64,000 nt of DNA from Bacteroidota bacterium (GTDB taxonomy: Bacteria; Bacteroidota; Bacteroidia; Chitinophagales; JADIYW01): the NCBI GenBank assembly GCA_963169645.1, contig CAUJCO010000013.1:324142-388141 (forward strand), in the 5' to 3' direction. A program made the position numbers and the translations under genes. Positions 1-8,824 of this stretch are shown in pieces (the stretch's first letter is position 1; each line of letters starts with the position of its first letter). The notes beneath the pieces were generated by a model, which was given only the letters and a program-made list of their open reading frames with translations, did no database searches and was not told where the DNA came from.

Positions 1-116
1 TTATGAACTACAATTTTATCTGTATTGAAATCTTGTGGCACATTCAATTTTTGCTTATTCGTTCCGCAAGATGCGAACAAGAACACAACAACCAATTGAA
101 GAATATTCATTTTCAT
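1..116 (-). CDS. Lipoprotein, N-terminal part only (cut by window edge)
   Basis: This ORF is too short for the supplied track. Reading leftwards from an ATG at 116 gives MKMNILQLVVVFLFASCGTN and 38 codons without a stop before the window ends. The first 17 residues form a short hydrophobic lipoprotein signal with the acceptor Cys at 17 (FASC), so the product should be lipidated and anchored in a membrane. A second ATG lies at 110. The gene begins 51 bases after the OmpA-family gene on the same strand, so the two may be co-transcribed. The mature domain is outside the window and no function can be given. Confidence 0.6.
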   Translation of the reverse strand, partial: MKMNILQLVVVFLFASCGTNKQKLNVPQDFNTDKIVVH

Positions 117-166
117 AATCCAGCTTTTATTAGGTTAGATTTAAAGTTTTGAAAGTATCTCAATAT

Positions 167-1507
167 TTATTGAACAATAAATTCTACTCTTCTATTTTTT
201 GCTTTATCTGATGGTGTTAAGTTTTTATTTAATGGAATACTTTCACCTTTTCCATCTGTACTTAATCGATTCGCATCAATACCAAATTCATTAATCAAAG
301 CACGTTTAACTGATTCTGCTCTTTTCTTTGACAAAGTCAAATTAGCAGCATCAGAACCATCACTATCTGTATGTCCTACAATTAAAATGTTTCCTTGAAT
401 AGATTTTATACTTTCAGCAATTTCTTTTAAAACTGCATAAGAATTTGGACGAATAACATCAGAATTGACATCAAAATAAATATTCTGAGTAATAAACTTT
501 TTCTTAGTATCTAATTCTGATTTTGCATTAACATTACCTGTAGCCAATTTAAAATTCGTTAGATACATTCTATTTTCTGCAACAAAATAGTTCTGTAAAT
601 GGAAGGATAAATAATATTGTAAATTATCTGCTAAAAGATCTATATTATCCATAACTTGTTCTTTATTCACCCAAACAGAAACTTTATTTTTATTACAGCT
701 CAAACTAATTCTTGCATAAAATTGTCCTAGTTCCGGTTGCCAAGTATAAAATATAAATTCATTTTGTGGACTCAATTCCTCATTGTTTATTTTTTTCTGA
801 TAATTACCTAAACCGGTTTTTGGCTTATGCGTTATAGGACTAAAAGTAACTTCACTTGTATTATCTAACCAAGGATCGCCCAAAGCCTCTGCTTGCGATT
901 GGTCCACAAATCGAACACCTAAACTTCCTGTGTTTTTATCTGGCGTGTGAACATCAAATTCTAAAGTGAAATTTTTTGGTAATGTCTTTAATCCTAACGG
1001 AAAAAATTGGCCACTTTTTACCTCCAACCAATTTGCACCGTTAATATTTACAATATCTACTTCATTGTCTATATCATAAGCACCCCAACGTTTTTTAGAA
1101 CCATCTTTAAAATCTTCAAAAAATATAATTTGATCACCTGCTATAAAATTAAAGTTTTTGTAGGCGGAATAATCTGTATTGCCTTTGTCATCAGTTTTGG
1201 TTTTGGCCGGATCATAAGCACTTATCTCATTTTTTGAATTTGAAGCAGTATATATATTTGTGTTCTTTTGTTGAGATGGAATATCTGTGTCATTATTTTT
1301 ATTCTTGTTTTTATTTTTTTTCCCATTTATTGCATTTGTAATTCCTTCTTCTATTTTATCGAAACCACTATCTATTGATTGATCTATTTTATCATTTAGG
1401 TGTTGTTCTCCTTTATCTTTTATTTTCTGACCGATATCAAAATTTTGGGCTAAAGAGGAAAATGAAAACATAATTACAATTCCTATAAAAATTAAGTTCT
1501 TTTTCAT
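167..1507 (-). CDS. OmpA-family outer-membrane/peptidoglycan-binding protein
   Basis: The 446-aa product starts with a signal peptide (MKKNLIFIGIVIMFSFSSLAQ). A charged Lys/Asn-rich stretch follows (about 60-75, KNKNKNKNND). The middle region of about 200 residues has alternating strands of the kind seen in jelly-roll or LamG-like domains (EDFKDGSKKRWGAYD). An OmpA-like domain fills about 340-446. It shows FDVNSDVIRPNS, GHTDSDG at about 378 and NRRVEF at about 438, the motifs that bind diaminopimelate in peptidoglycan. The likely role is to tether the outer membrane or a surface complex to the cell wall. The middle domain has no firm assignment. The lipoprotein at the window edge follows in the same direction. 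Confidence 0.85.
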   Translation of the reverse strand: MKKNLIFIGIVIMFSFSSLAQNFDIGQKIKDKGEQHLNDKIDQSIDSGFDKIEEGITNAINGKKNKNKNKNNDTDIPSQQKNTNIYTASNSKNEISAYDPAKTKTDDKGNTDYSAYKNFNFIAGDQIIFFEDFKDGSKKRWGAYDIDNEVDIVNINGANWLEVKSGQFFPLGLKTLPKNFTLEFDVHTPDKNTGSLGVRFVDQSQAEALGDPWLDNTSEVTFSPITHKPKTGLGNYQKKINNEELSPQNEFIFYTWQPELGQFYARISLSCNKNKVSVWVNKEQVMDNIDLLADNLQYYLSFHLQNYFVAENRMYLTNFKLATGNVNAKSELDTKKKFITQNIYFDVNSDVIRPNSYAVLKEIAESIKSIQGNILIVGHTDSDGSDAANLTLSKKRAESVKRALINEFGIDANRLSTDGKGESIPLNKNLTPSDKAKNRRVEFIVQ

Positions 1508-2157
1508 ATCTAATTATTTTAAAAGTTTAGTACAAAATTCTTTTTAATATGAAAAATTATCTAGAGGGAAAAACTACATTTAAATAAATAGGGGTTTTCC
1601 CTAATTGAGGTAAAATATGTCACCTATTGAGGATAAGAAGCATTGAATGTTTATCAATTATTTTATTTATTTATTGATGTTCCGATACGGAATAAATGCT
1701 GAATTCAAGTGATAAATGCAATTTTGTTCAGAATAAGTTTATCGTTCGTATAAAAGTTTATAAGATGTAAACCTATTTCAGCCCTAGAGAATATATAGAG
1801 AAACCCAATTTGAGAACCTTAAAGTAAGTCAAGTTTGGCTAAAATTTAATACCATTATATTGTCCATATTGCTGATTTTAAGATTGACATTAAACAAGGA
1901 AAATCAGAAAAAAACCAATTTATAGAGTCTCAACATTATCATTAATAACCATCTATCTTTTATACATATAGCACTCATTCCAAGTAATTTGCTCACCAAT
2001 TTTAATAATAACATAACGAGAAAAATAAGCTATTTTTATATATCCAATTGACAATCAATGGTATATTAATTATTGAAAACGATTTCTTAAATTTTCAAAT
2101 TCTCGAAAAAAATCGTATTTTTGCAATCCTTTTAAAATCATTTATTCGTAAATAGGC
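1508..2157. other. 650-bp divergent intergenic region
   Basis: This very A+T-rich spacer separates the OmpA gene (minus) from yceD (plus). Apart from the -7 box at 2116 I see no ORF, RNA gene, strong hairpin or repeat in it. It could hold decayed sequence or a small RNA that cannot be recognised by eye. Confidence 0.4.
2116..2123 (+). promoter_or_regulatory. -7 box (TATTTTTG) of the yceD-rpmF operon
   Basis: TATTTTTG fits the Bacteroidota -7 consensus TAnnTTTG. It lies 34 bases before the yceD ATG. No clear -33 TTTG is seen at the right spacing. Confidence 0.55.
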
Positions 2158-2691
2158 ATGTCAGATTCATTAAAAGAATATCAAATACCACATGCCGGAT
2201 TAAAAAAGGAGGTTCATGAGTTTACTTATGAATTAACAGAAGCGTTCTTTTCCAATTTTGAGCAAGCACAAATTGAAAAATGTGCTATTCAAGTGCACCT
2301 CACTTTTGACAACAGACAAGAACCCTACCTAATAGAATTAGATTTAAATGGGACTATCTGGAGTGAATGTGACAAATGTACTGCTCCAATTCCAATTACC
2401 ATGCATGCATCTTATACTATATATGCAAAATATACGACCAATGATGCACTAAAAGAATTGGATAACGAAGAAATCGTTTATATTTCTAAAGATGACAACA
2501 CAATTGACATCTCTCAGTTCTTATACGATTTTATTCATCTGTCTATTCCGGTACATCGCATTTGCGACAATCCGGGAAATACAGCTTATTGCGATCAGGA
2601 GATATTGCAATTATTGGAAAACAACCATGAAGAAAAAGATACAGACCCGCGTTGGGCTGATTTAAATAAATTAAAAGATAAATTAAATTAA
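2158..2691 (+). CDS. yceD: YceD family protein (DUF177), large-subunit rRNA accumulation protein
   Basis: The 177-aa product has the DUF177 pattern: a beta-rich N-terminal half, the Cys pair CDKC at about 81-84, then an acidic segment and the C-terminal signature DPRWADLNKLKDKL. The family is known to sit directly before rpmF (ribosomal protein L32) and to support 23S rRNA accumulation. Here the rpmF ATG follows after 6 bases, which is the classical arrangement. The fatty-acid genes plsX and fabH, which often follow in other phyla, are absent, and efp comes next instead. Confidence 0.85.
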   Translation: MSDSLKEYQIPHAGLKKEVHEFTYELTEAFFSNFEQAQIEKCAIQVHLTFDNRQEPYLIELDLNGTIWSECDKCTAPIPITMHASYTIYAKYTTNDALKELDNEEIVYISKDDNTIDISQFLYDFIHLSIPVHRICDNPGNTAYCDQEILQLLENNHEEKDTDPRWADLNKLKDKLN

Positions 2692-2697
2692 AATACC

Positions 2698-2886
2698 ATG
2701 GCACATCCAAAGCGCAGACAATCAACAACAAGACGCGACAAAAGACGTACACACTACAAAATGGAAGCTCCTAACGTAGTTACTTGCAAAGTAACCGGAG
2801 AAAGCCACTTATCACACAGAGCGTACGTTTCCGGAAATGATTTATACTACAACGGAAAAGTATTAATCGAAGGATACGTAAAATAA
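2698..2886 (+). CDS. rpmF: 50S ribosomal protein L32
   Basis: The 62-aa product starts [21 protein letters not shown], the diagnostic L32 N-terminus. It is rich in Arg and Lys for rRNA binding. Only one Cys (VVTCK) remains in the central region, so this is the form without the zinc-binding Cys pairs. It is a structural protein of the large ribosomal subunit. It is translated after yceD with a 6-base gap and was probably transcribed with it, and efp follows 79 bases later. Confidence 0.95.
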   Translation: MAHPKRRQSTTRRDKRRTHYKMEAPNVVTCKVTGESHLSHRAYVSGNDLYYNGKVLIEGYVK

Positions 2887-2965
2887 TTTTAAAATAATAG
2901 ATTAAAGAATTTAGAGTAAGCGTAAAATCTCAACGCTTAATTCTCCAATCTCAAATTTTACATAA

Positions 2966-3529
2966 ATGGCTTCTACTTCAGATATTCGCAACGGAATGTG
3001 TATCAACTTCAACTCTGACATTTATAAAGTAGTGGAGTTTTTACACGTAAAACCAGGAAAAGGTGCCGCCTTTGTTCGTACAAAATTAAAAAGCGTAACG
3101 AATGGTCGTGTATTAGAAAATACATTTCCGGCAGGTGCAAAATTAGACGAAGTTCGCGTAGAATTTCGCGAATACCAATATTTATATCCGGAAGGTGATG
3201 CGTTCACTTTCATGAACAATGAAACTTATGAGCAAATCACGGTGTCTGGAAACATTATCAACGCACCGGACTTTTTAGAGGAAGGCATGACTGTAAAAAT
3301 TGCCGTAAGAGCAGAAGATGAAATGCCACTAACATGCGAGTTGCCGGCAACTGTTACAGTAGAAGTAACATACGCAGAGCCCGGAATTAAAGGTGATACC
3401 GCAACAAACACACTTAGACCAAGTACAGTTTCTACAGGTGCCAAAGTAATGATTCCATTATTTGTAAATGTAGGTGACAAAATAAAAGTAAACACCGAAA
3501 CCGGTGCTTACATGGAACGTGTAAAATAA
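2966..3529 (+). CDS. efp: Elongation factor P
   Basis: The 187-aa length is typical. The KOW-like N-terminal domain contains HVKPGKGAAFVRTKLK, whose Lys/Gly loop reaches the ribosomal peptidyl-transferase centre. The C-terminal OB domain ends with the EF-P signature GDKIKVNTETGAYMERVK. The protein relieves ribosome stalling at proline runs. No epmA or epmB modification genes are seen in the window. The gene follows rpmF and ends at a strong terminator, so yceD-rpmF-efp may be one transcription unit. Confidence 0.95.
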   Translation: MASTSDIRNGMCINFNSDIYKVVEFLHVKPGKGAAFVRTKLKSVTNGRVLENTFPAGAKLDEVRVEFREYQYLYPEGDAFTFMNNETYEQITVSGNIINAPDFLEEGMTVKIAVRAEDEMPLTCELPATVTVEVTYAEPGIKGDTATNTLRPSTVSTGAKVMIPLFVNVGDKIKVNTETGAYMERVK

Positions 3530-3548
3530 TCTATAAAAAATAACATTG

Positions 3549-3577
3549 AATGCTTCCTTTTAGGAAGCATTTTTTTT
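3549..3577 (+). terminator. Rho-independent terminator after efp
   Basis: A perfect 9-bp stem (AATGCTTCC / GGAAGCATT) with a 5-nt loop runs straight into eight T residues. It lies 20 bases after the efp stop codon and separates efp from accB. Confidence 0.9.
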
Positions 3578-3625
3578 AGTTGATAATATCCAATCATTGT
3601 ATTTTCAAATTTTCAAATAAAAAAC

Positions 3626-3633
3626 TATATTTG
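3626..3633 (+). promoter_or_regulatory. -7 box (TATATTTG) of accB, leaderless start
   Basis: TATATTTG matches TAnnTTTG and stands only 4 bases before the accB ATG (TTTGATACATG). Transcription should begin at or next to the start codon, giving a leaderless mRNA. Confidence 0.65.
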
Positions 3634-3637
3634 ATAC

Positions 3638-4102
3638 ATGGATATTTCTCAAGTAAAAAAGCTCATCCAATTATTAAACGACCATAATTTAGGTGAACTT
3701 AAAATTAAAGACGGTGATTTTAAAATCACCATACGACATAGAGATTATGCTAAAAATGCATCTGTAAGTTCTGTTATTGCAGCACCGGCAACAACAACTG
3801 CACCGACACAAACTACAACCACTACAACCGAAAATAAAAAAGCGGATACCGTACCAACCGGAAATTTTCAAACCATTAAAGCACCGATGATTGGTACATT
3901 CTATCGTGCCGCCGGTGAAGGCAAAGAACCATTTGTAAAAGTGGGCGATAAAGTAAAAAAAGGCGATGTGCTATGCATCATCGAAGCAATGAAACTCTTT
4001 AATGAAATTCAAAGTGAAGTAGCCGGAAAGGTAATAAAAGTAATGGTTGACAACGCTCAAGCCGTAGAATACGACCAACCTTTATTTTTGATTGAACCTT
4101 AA
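3638..4102 (+). CDS. accB: Biotin carboxyl carrier protein of acetyl-CoA carboxylase
   Basis: The 154-aa product has an N-terminal helix region (1-40), an Ala/Thr/Pro linker (about 42-66) and a C-terminal biotinyl domain (about 76-154). The biotin attachment site is EAMKLFNEI with Lys119. The residue after Lys is Leu rather than the more common Met, a known variant. It carries biotin between the carboxylase and carboxyltransferase active sites in the first step of fatty-acid synthesis. The usual neighbour accC is missing, and rpoN follows after 100 bases with its own promoter. A terminator lies upstream, so accB is probably monocistronic. Confidence 0.95.
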   Translation: MDISQVKKLIQLLNDHNLGELKIKDGDFKITIRHRDYAKNASVSSVIAAPATTTAPTQTTTTTTENKKADTVPTGNFQTIKAPMIGTFYRAAGEGKEPFVKVGDKVKKGDVLCIIEAMKLFNEIQSEVAGKVIKVMVDNAQAVEYDQPLFLIEP

Positions 4103-4159
4103 CTGCTTCTAAAACCTAATATAATCTCTCAAATGCTATAATTATAGCAGATTGTAGCG

Positions 4160-4167
4160 TATTTTTG
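4160..4167 (+). promoter_or_regulatory. -7 box (TATTTTTG) of rpoN
   Basis: TATTTTTG lies 35 bases before the rpoN ATG, in the 100-base gap after accB. It implies a leader of about 30 nt. Confidence 0.55.
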
Positions 4168-4202
4168 TACAGTACATTGTTCATCAAATACGCTTCAGTT
4201 TT

Positions 4203-5687
4203 ATGTTACATCAACGATTATCTCAAAAAATGCTCCAAAAGCTGTCACCGCAACAGATACAGCTAATGAAGTTATTGCAAGTTCCAACCGCCAACCTTGA
4301 ACAACGTATCAAAGAAGAATTAGAAATCAATCCGGCATTGGAAGAGAATATGTCTGATTTTGACCACGACAAAGAGAACTTAACAGAACCGGAACAAATT
4401 AGAGATGATGAAAATGAAGACTACGACAACGATAACAACGAAGATGATTTCTCAGATAGCTTAGATGTACAAGAATACACAAAAGATGAATTTGATTACG
4501 ATAGTGATAGCAGCGAGGATTACAGAGGAAAAGAAGAAAAAAAACAAACGCCTTTTGCCGTAGGCAAATCATTCCACGATTATTTAGATGAGCAATTAAG
4601 TTTATTAGATTTAGATAATCAAGAATGGCAAATTGCTGACCAATTAATCGGCAGCATTGATGATGATGGATATTTACGTCGTGATTTAGAGGCAATTGTA
4701 GATGACTTAGCATTTCAAAAAAACTTAACTACTACACAAGAAGAGGTAGAAGAAATACTGCGCACCATTCATCGTTTTGATCCGGCAGGCGTAGGTGCCA
4801 GAAATTTGCAAGAATGTTTGCAAATCCAATTAGAACGCAAAGAACAAAGTGTTGCCGTAAAAACAGCATTAGAGATTATCAATTCTCAGTTCGATGCATT
4901 TACCAAAAAACATTACGATAAGCTTATAAAAGCATTGAACATTAATGAAGAGCAATTAAAAAAAGCATTAGATGTTATTTTGCATTTGAATCCCAAACCG
5001 GGTGGTGCTAGCGAAGGCACAAATATGGTGAATCATCAAACCATCATTCCGGATTTTACAGTAGAAAATAATAATGGTGAATTGGAAGTGCTTCTTAATG
5101 GAAAAAATGCACCGGATTTACGCATCAGCGATTCATTTAAAGAGATGTTGACATCGTACGGAAAAGGTGCGATGAAAGATAAAAAACAAAAAGAAGCCGT
5201 AGTATTCATCAAACAGAAAATAGACTCGGCAAAATGGTTTATCGACGCCATAAAACAAAGACAACACACCTTGTTTGTTACCATGGAAGCCATCGTTGAT
5301 TTTCAGAAAGAATATTTTTTGAGTGGTGATGAAATGAAATTAAGACCGATGATTTTGAAAGATATTGCCGAAATCACCGGCTTAGATATTTCAACCGTTT
5401 CCCGTGTAGCGAACAGCAAATACTGCCAAACAGAATTTGGTGTATTCTCTCTAAAACATTTTTTTTCCGAAGGCTTACAAACCGAAGGCGGCGAAGAAGT
5501 TTCTACACGTGAAGTAAAAAAAATATTGGAAGAATTAATTGAAGCCGAAAATAAATCCAAACCATTGAGTGATGAATATATCACCGAGCAACTAAAGAAG
5601 AAAGGATACAATATTGCTCGCCGAACAGTAGCCAAATACAGAGAACAATTAAACATACCGGTTGCACGTTTAAGAAAAGAGTTATAA
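4203..5687 (+). CDS. rpoN: RNA polymerase sigma-54 factor
   Basis: The 494-aa product has all three sigma-54 regions. Region I (1-48) is Gln/Leu-rich (QRLSQKMLQKLSPQQIQLMKLLQ) and is the activator-responsive part. Region II (about 50-115) is strongly acidic. The core-binding and DNA-binding domains follow (FDPAGVGARNLQECL; LKDIAEITGLDISTVSRV). The RpoN box ARRTVAKYRE, which reads the -24 element, is intact near the C-terminus. It directs transcription that needs AAA+ activators, none of which is encoded in this window. A PAP2-like gene follows after 23 bases. Confidence 0.95.
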   Translation: MLHQRLSQKMLQKLSPQQIQLMKLLQVPTANLEQRIKEELEINPALEENMSDFDHDKENLTEPEQIRDDENEDYDNDNNEDDFSDSLDVQEYTKDEFDYDSDSSEDYRGKEEKKQTPFAVGKSFHDYLDEQLSLLDLDNQEWQIADQLIGSIDDDGYLRRDLEAIVDDLAFQKNLTTTQEEVEEILRTIHRFDPAGVGARNLQECLQIQLERKEQSVAVKTALEIINSQFDAFTKKHYDKLIKALNINEEQLKKALDVILHLNPKPGGASEGTNMVNHQTIIPDFTVENNNGELEVLLNGKNAPDLRISDSFKEMLTSYGKGAMKDKKQKEAVVFIKQKIDSAKWFIDAIKQRQHTLFVTMEAIVDFQKEYFLSGDEMKLRPMILKDIAEITGLDISTVSRVANSKYCQTEFGVFSLKHFFSEGLQTEGGEEVSTREVKKILEELIEAENKSKPLSDEYITEQLKKKGYNIARRTVAKYREQLNIPVARLRKEL

Positions 5688-5710
5688 CAAAAAAAAGTTT
5701 AATACCTATC

Positions 5711-6322
5711 GTGATAAAAATTATTTCAAAAATTCTTTCCTATTTATTCCATCCATTAATCATCCCAACTTGGTATGTATTACTACTGCTCACCACCATT
5801 CCATTTTCATTTGCCGGTATGGGAAAACCCTTAGTTGTGGGCATTGTTTGGGTAAACACGTTCATGTTTCCGGCAGTTGCTATATTACTTTTTCGCAAAT
5901 TAGATTTTATCGACAGCTTTGAAATGCCGGATAAAAAGCACCGCATTTTACCACTAATTGCTACTATCATCTTTTATGTATGGGCTTTTATGGCAATCAA
6001 AAAAACCAACTATCCATTTTTAATGAATGTGTTTATGTTGGGTTCTGTCGCTTCCTTATTTCTTTCATTTTTTATAAATGTATTTCAAAAACTCAGCCTC
6101 CACATGGTGGGTATCAGTGGTGCCTTAACGGCAACAATGTTATTGGTATTTATTTCACCAACCGATTTTAGTTATATTTTTTTAGCGTTGATTGTTTTAT
6201 GTGGTGCTATTGCTTCTGCAAGGTTATACCTACAAGCACATACCATACGCGAAGTATACACCGGATTTATGGTGGGCTTATTCGGTCAGGTTTTAGGATT
6301 AATTTTAATTCATGTATTTTGA
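5711..6322 (+). CDS. PAP2-superfamily-like integral membrane protein
   Basis: The 203-aa product is nearly all membrane helices, about six. Two segments resemble parts of the PAP2 phosphatase signature: SLHMVGISGA near 133 (compare SxHxxG) and SARLYLQAHTIREVYTGFMVG near 170 (compare SRxxxxxHxxxDVxxG, with Glu in place of Asp). A phosphatase acting on lipid or prenyl phosphates is possible, but the first Lys/Arg motif is weak (DKKHR near 75), so activity is uncertain. The start is GTG. It follows rpoN by 23 bases and may be co-transcribed with it. Confidence 0.6.
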   Translation: MIKIISKILSYLFHPLIIPTWYVLLLLTTIPFSFAGMGKPLVVGIVWVNTFMFPAVAILLFRKLDFIDSFEMPDKKHRILPLIATIIFYVWAFMAIKKTNYPFLMNVFMLGSVASLFLSFFINVFQKLSLHMVGISGALTATMLLVFISPTDFSYIFLALIVLCGAIASARLYLQAHTIREVYTGFMVGLFGQVLGLILIHVF

Positions 6323-6365
6323 TATATTTTCTGTTTTTTAAATTCCATAAAACACCAACATTCAT

Positions 6366-7793
6366 TTGAGAAAATGGTTATTGATAGTATGTCTTTTCAC
6401 GTATAACTGGAGCTTGTCACAGTCAGAAAATACGTATCTGAAAATTCGGAACATCAGCATCAATGGAAATAAAAAAACAAAAGAACATGTCATCCACCGT
6501 GAAATGACCTTGCACGAAGGTGATGCATTTCCGGCACAGAAAATGGACTCTATTTTATTACAACAACGGCTTAATATTTTCAACTTAGGTTTGTTTAATG
6601 AAGTAACTGTCAATATCAAAAATTGGGAAGAAGATAGCTTAGATTTACACATTCAAGTTCATGAACGATGGATGATAATACCGGTTCCGATTGTTAAATT
6701 TGTAGATAGGAATATAACAGAGTGGTGGAAAAATTACAACCATAATTTCAAGCGTTTGCAATATGGCGCATTATTAAATTGGGGCAATTTCACCGGAAGA
6801 AATGATGTATTACAATTAGGAATAAGCTTCGGTTTTGCACAACGATTGGATGTTGGATATTCCATTCCATATTTCAATATTCGGAAAGAAAAAGTGGGCA
6901 TGTCCGTTGCATTTTCCATGTTGCGAACACGACGGATCGCTTATAATACAGTAGATGATAAGTTAGCTTTTATGTATTATGGCGGCTCATGGCAACAGAA
7001 AAAAATTGAACTATCTACACAAGTTTCATATAGAAATGCTATTCACAACATCCATTATTTTAATGCCAGCTATGGATACACTACTATCAGTGACTCTGTT
7101 AAACACATCAATCCGGAATATTTTTTAGACGGAAAACAAAAACAACATTATTTCAGAATTGGATATACTTTTGTTGCCGACCATAGAAATATACGTTCGT
7201 ATCCAACTCAAGGTTGGTATGTATCTACAAAATTTACAAATTACGGTTTAGGATTTATGAAAACCAGAATGACCTCCATTGGATTTCAATTTAGTAAATA
7301 CAACCAATGGAAAAAATATCCTCGTTTTTCTACTGCAACCATGATACAATGGAATTTTTCTTGGCCAAGAAAACAACCCTATAATTTGCAATATATCAAA
7401 TCACTCGGCTATGACGAAAACATTGTTCGTGGTTATGAATTAAATGTTTTAGATGGTCAACATTTTCTATTATTTAAAAATGAATATCGATTTAGAGTAT
7501 TTAGTTTTCAATTAAATAAAATGAAAAAATTAAAAAGTAAATCGGCTGCCATCTTAAAATCATCCTTAGCCTATTTGCCATTAAATTTATACATCACTGC
7601 TTATTTTGATGCAGGATATGTTTGGGATACTTATTTCACGGATAACAACAATCAATATAAAAACAAATGGCAATTTGGCTATGGTGTCGGGTTAAACTTT
7701 GTCACCTTTAATTCCAAATTATTGCGCATCGAATATAGCGTAAACAGATATTTAAAGAAAGGTGTATATTTACATTTCACTCAACCAATATAA
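6366..7793 (+). CDS. Short Omp85/BamA-like outer-membrane protein with one POTRA domain
   Basis: The 475-aa product has a signal peptide (MRKWLLIVCLFTYNWSLSQS). One POTRA-like domain covers about 25-100 (IRNISINGNKKTKEHVIHREMTLHEGD...LGLFNEVTVNI). The rest is Tyr- and aromatic-rich beta strands of an outer-membrane barrel, ending in a strand pattern (GVYLHFTQPI). Full BamA has five POTRA domains, so this is more like the small Omp85/TamA-type proteins common in Bacteroidota. Its substrate is unknown. The start codon is TTG, chosen because it gives a correct signal peptide; the nearby ATG is out of frame. nadK follows after 54 bases. Confidence 0.75.
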   Translation: MRKWLLIVCLFTYNWSLSQSENTYLKIRNISINGNKKTKEHVIHREMTLHEGDAFPAQKMDSILLQQRLNIFNLGLFNEVTVNIKNWEEDSLDLHIQVHERWMIIPVPIVKFVDRNITEWWKNYNHNFKRLQYGALLNWGNFTGRNDVLQLGISFGFAQRLDVGYSIPYFNIRKEKVGMSVAFSMLRTRRIAYNTVDDKLAFMYYGGSWQQKKIELSTQVSYRNAIHNIHYFNASYGYTTISDSVKHINPEYFLDGKQKQHYFRIGYTFVADHRNIRSYPTQGWYVSTKFTNYGLGFMKTRMTSIGFQFSKYNQWKKYPRFSTATMIQWNFSWPRKQPYNLQYIKSLGYDENIVRGYELNVLDGQHFLLFKNEYRFRVFSFQLNKMKKLKSKSAAILKSSLAYLPLNLYITAYFDAGYVWDTYFTDNNNQYKNKWQFGYGVGLNFVTFNSKLLRIEYSVNRYLKKGVYLHFTQPI

Positions 7794-7847
7794 GTGTTTT
7801 ATATCAAAGTATATTGATTACGATAACAACCTAAATATTTTATTCCA

Positions 7848-8726
7848 ATGCATATCGGTATCTATAGTCGGGTTTTTAAAGAAGAACATACACCTTTTGT
7901 TTTAGAATTAATTACGCAACTTACTCAATACGATATTTCATTTTCTATCTATCAAAATTATTACAAAGCATTAAAGAATAAACTGCCAAAGAAAAAATAC
8001 AGCACATTTGCTACATCAGAAGATATTAAAAAAAATATCAACTTAATTATAACATTAGGTGGCGATGGCACTATCTTAGATACGTTACAATTAATAAAAG
8101 ACAGTGAGATTCCGGTTGCCGGAATTAATATGGGCCGACTCGGTTTTTTGGCGGATATTCACAAAGAAGAAATCAAAGAGTTAGTAACGTCCATAAACCA
8201 ACACACCTATACTATTGAAGACAGAACATTGATTTGCGTTGAAACCAACCAACCTGTTTTTGGAGAAATAAATTTTGGATTAAATGAATTTACTATTCAC
8301 AAAACAGACTCGTCTTCGATGATAGTCGTGCATGTTTATTTAAATGGTGAATTTCTAAATTCGTTTTGGGCAGATGGTTTAATTGTTGCTACACCAACCG
8401 GCTCCACAGCATATTCGTTGAGTTGTGGCGGTCCAATTGTTTTTCCAAGCTCTAACAATTTTGTCATTACACCGGTTGCACCGCACAACCTCAATGCTCG
8501 ACCAATTATTATACCGGACAATACTGTACTTTCGTTTGAAATAGAATGTCGTTCCAATACTTTTTTATGTTCTATTGATTCTCGCTTTGCCAACATCGAC
8601 AATACCATTCAAATTGCCGTTCGCAAGGCCAACTTCCATTTCAAATTATTGCGTATGCCGGAAAGTTCCTACTTAAGTACTTTGAGAGAAAAACTAAACT
8701 GGGGCGAAGACTCCAGAAATAGTTAG
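7848..8726 (+). CDS. nadK: NAD kinase
   Basis: The 292-aa cytosolic enzyme phosphorylates NAD to NADP. It has the catalytic GGDG motif at 71-74 (LGGDGTILDT), followed by NMGRLGFLAD, the NE/D region FGLNEFTIHK and the nucleotide-binding TPTGSTAYSLSCGGPIV. Length and motif order match the family. It follows the Omp85-like gene on the same strand with a 54-base gap. No promoter of the TAnnTTTG type is seen in that gap, so read-through from upstream is likely. Confidence 0.95.
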   Translation: MHIGIYSRVFKEEHTPFVLELITQLTQYDISFSIYQNYYKALKNKLPKKKYSTFATSEDIKKNINLIITLGGDGTILDTLQLIKDSEIPVAGINMGRLGFLADIHKEEIKELVTSINQHTYTIEDRTLICVETNQPVFGEINFGLNEFTIHKTDSSSMIVVHVYLNGEFLNSFWADGLIVATPTGSTAYSLSCGGPIVFPSSNNFVITPVAPHNLNARPIIIPDNTVLSFEIECRSNTFLCSIDSRFANIDNTIQIAVRKANFHFKLLRMPESSYLSTLREKLNWGEDSRNS

Positions 8727-8824
8727 TTTTCTACGTTCCTATTTTTCCATAACAAAAAATTATCGCATTCAAAAAAAATCGTACATTGTAAACCATATAT
8801 TCTTGTGTATAAACAATAGAAAAT

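Noticed and set aside
1508-2157. Possible gene in the long spacer
   Set aside because: No frame longer than a few dozen codons, no RNA motif and no repeat was seen.
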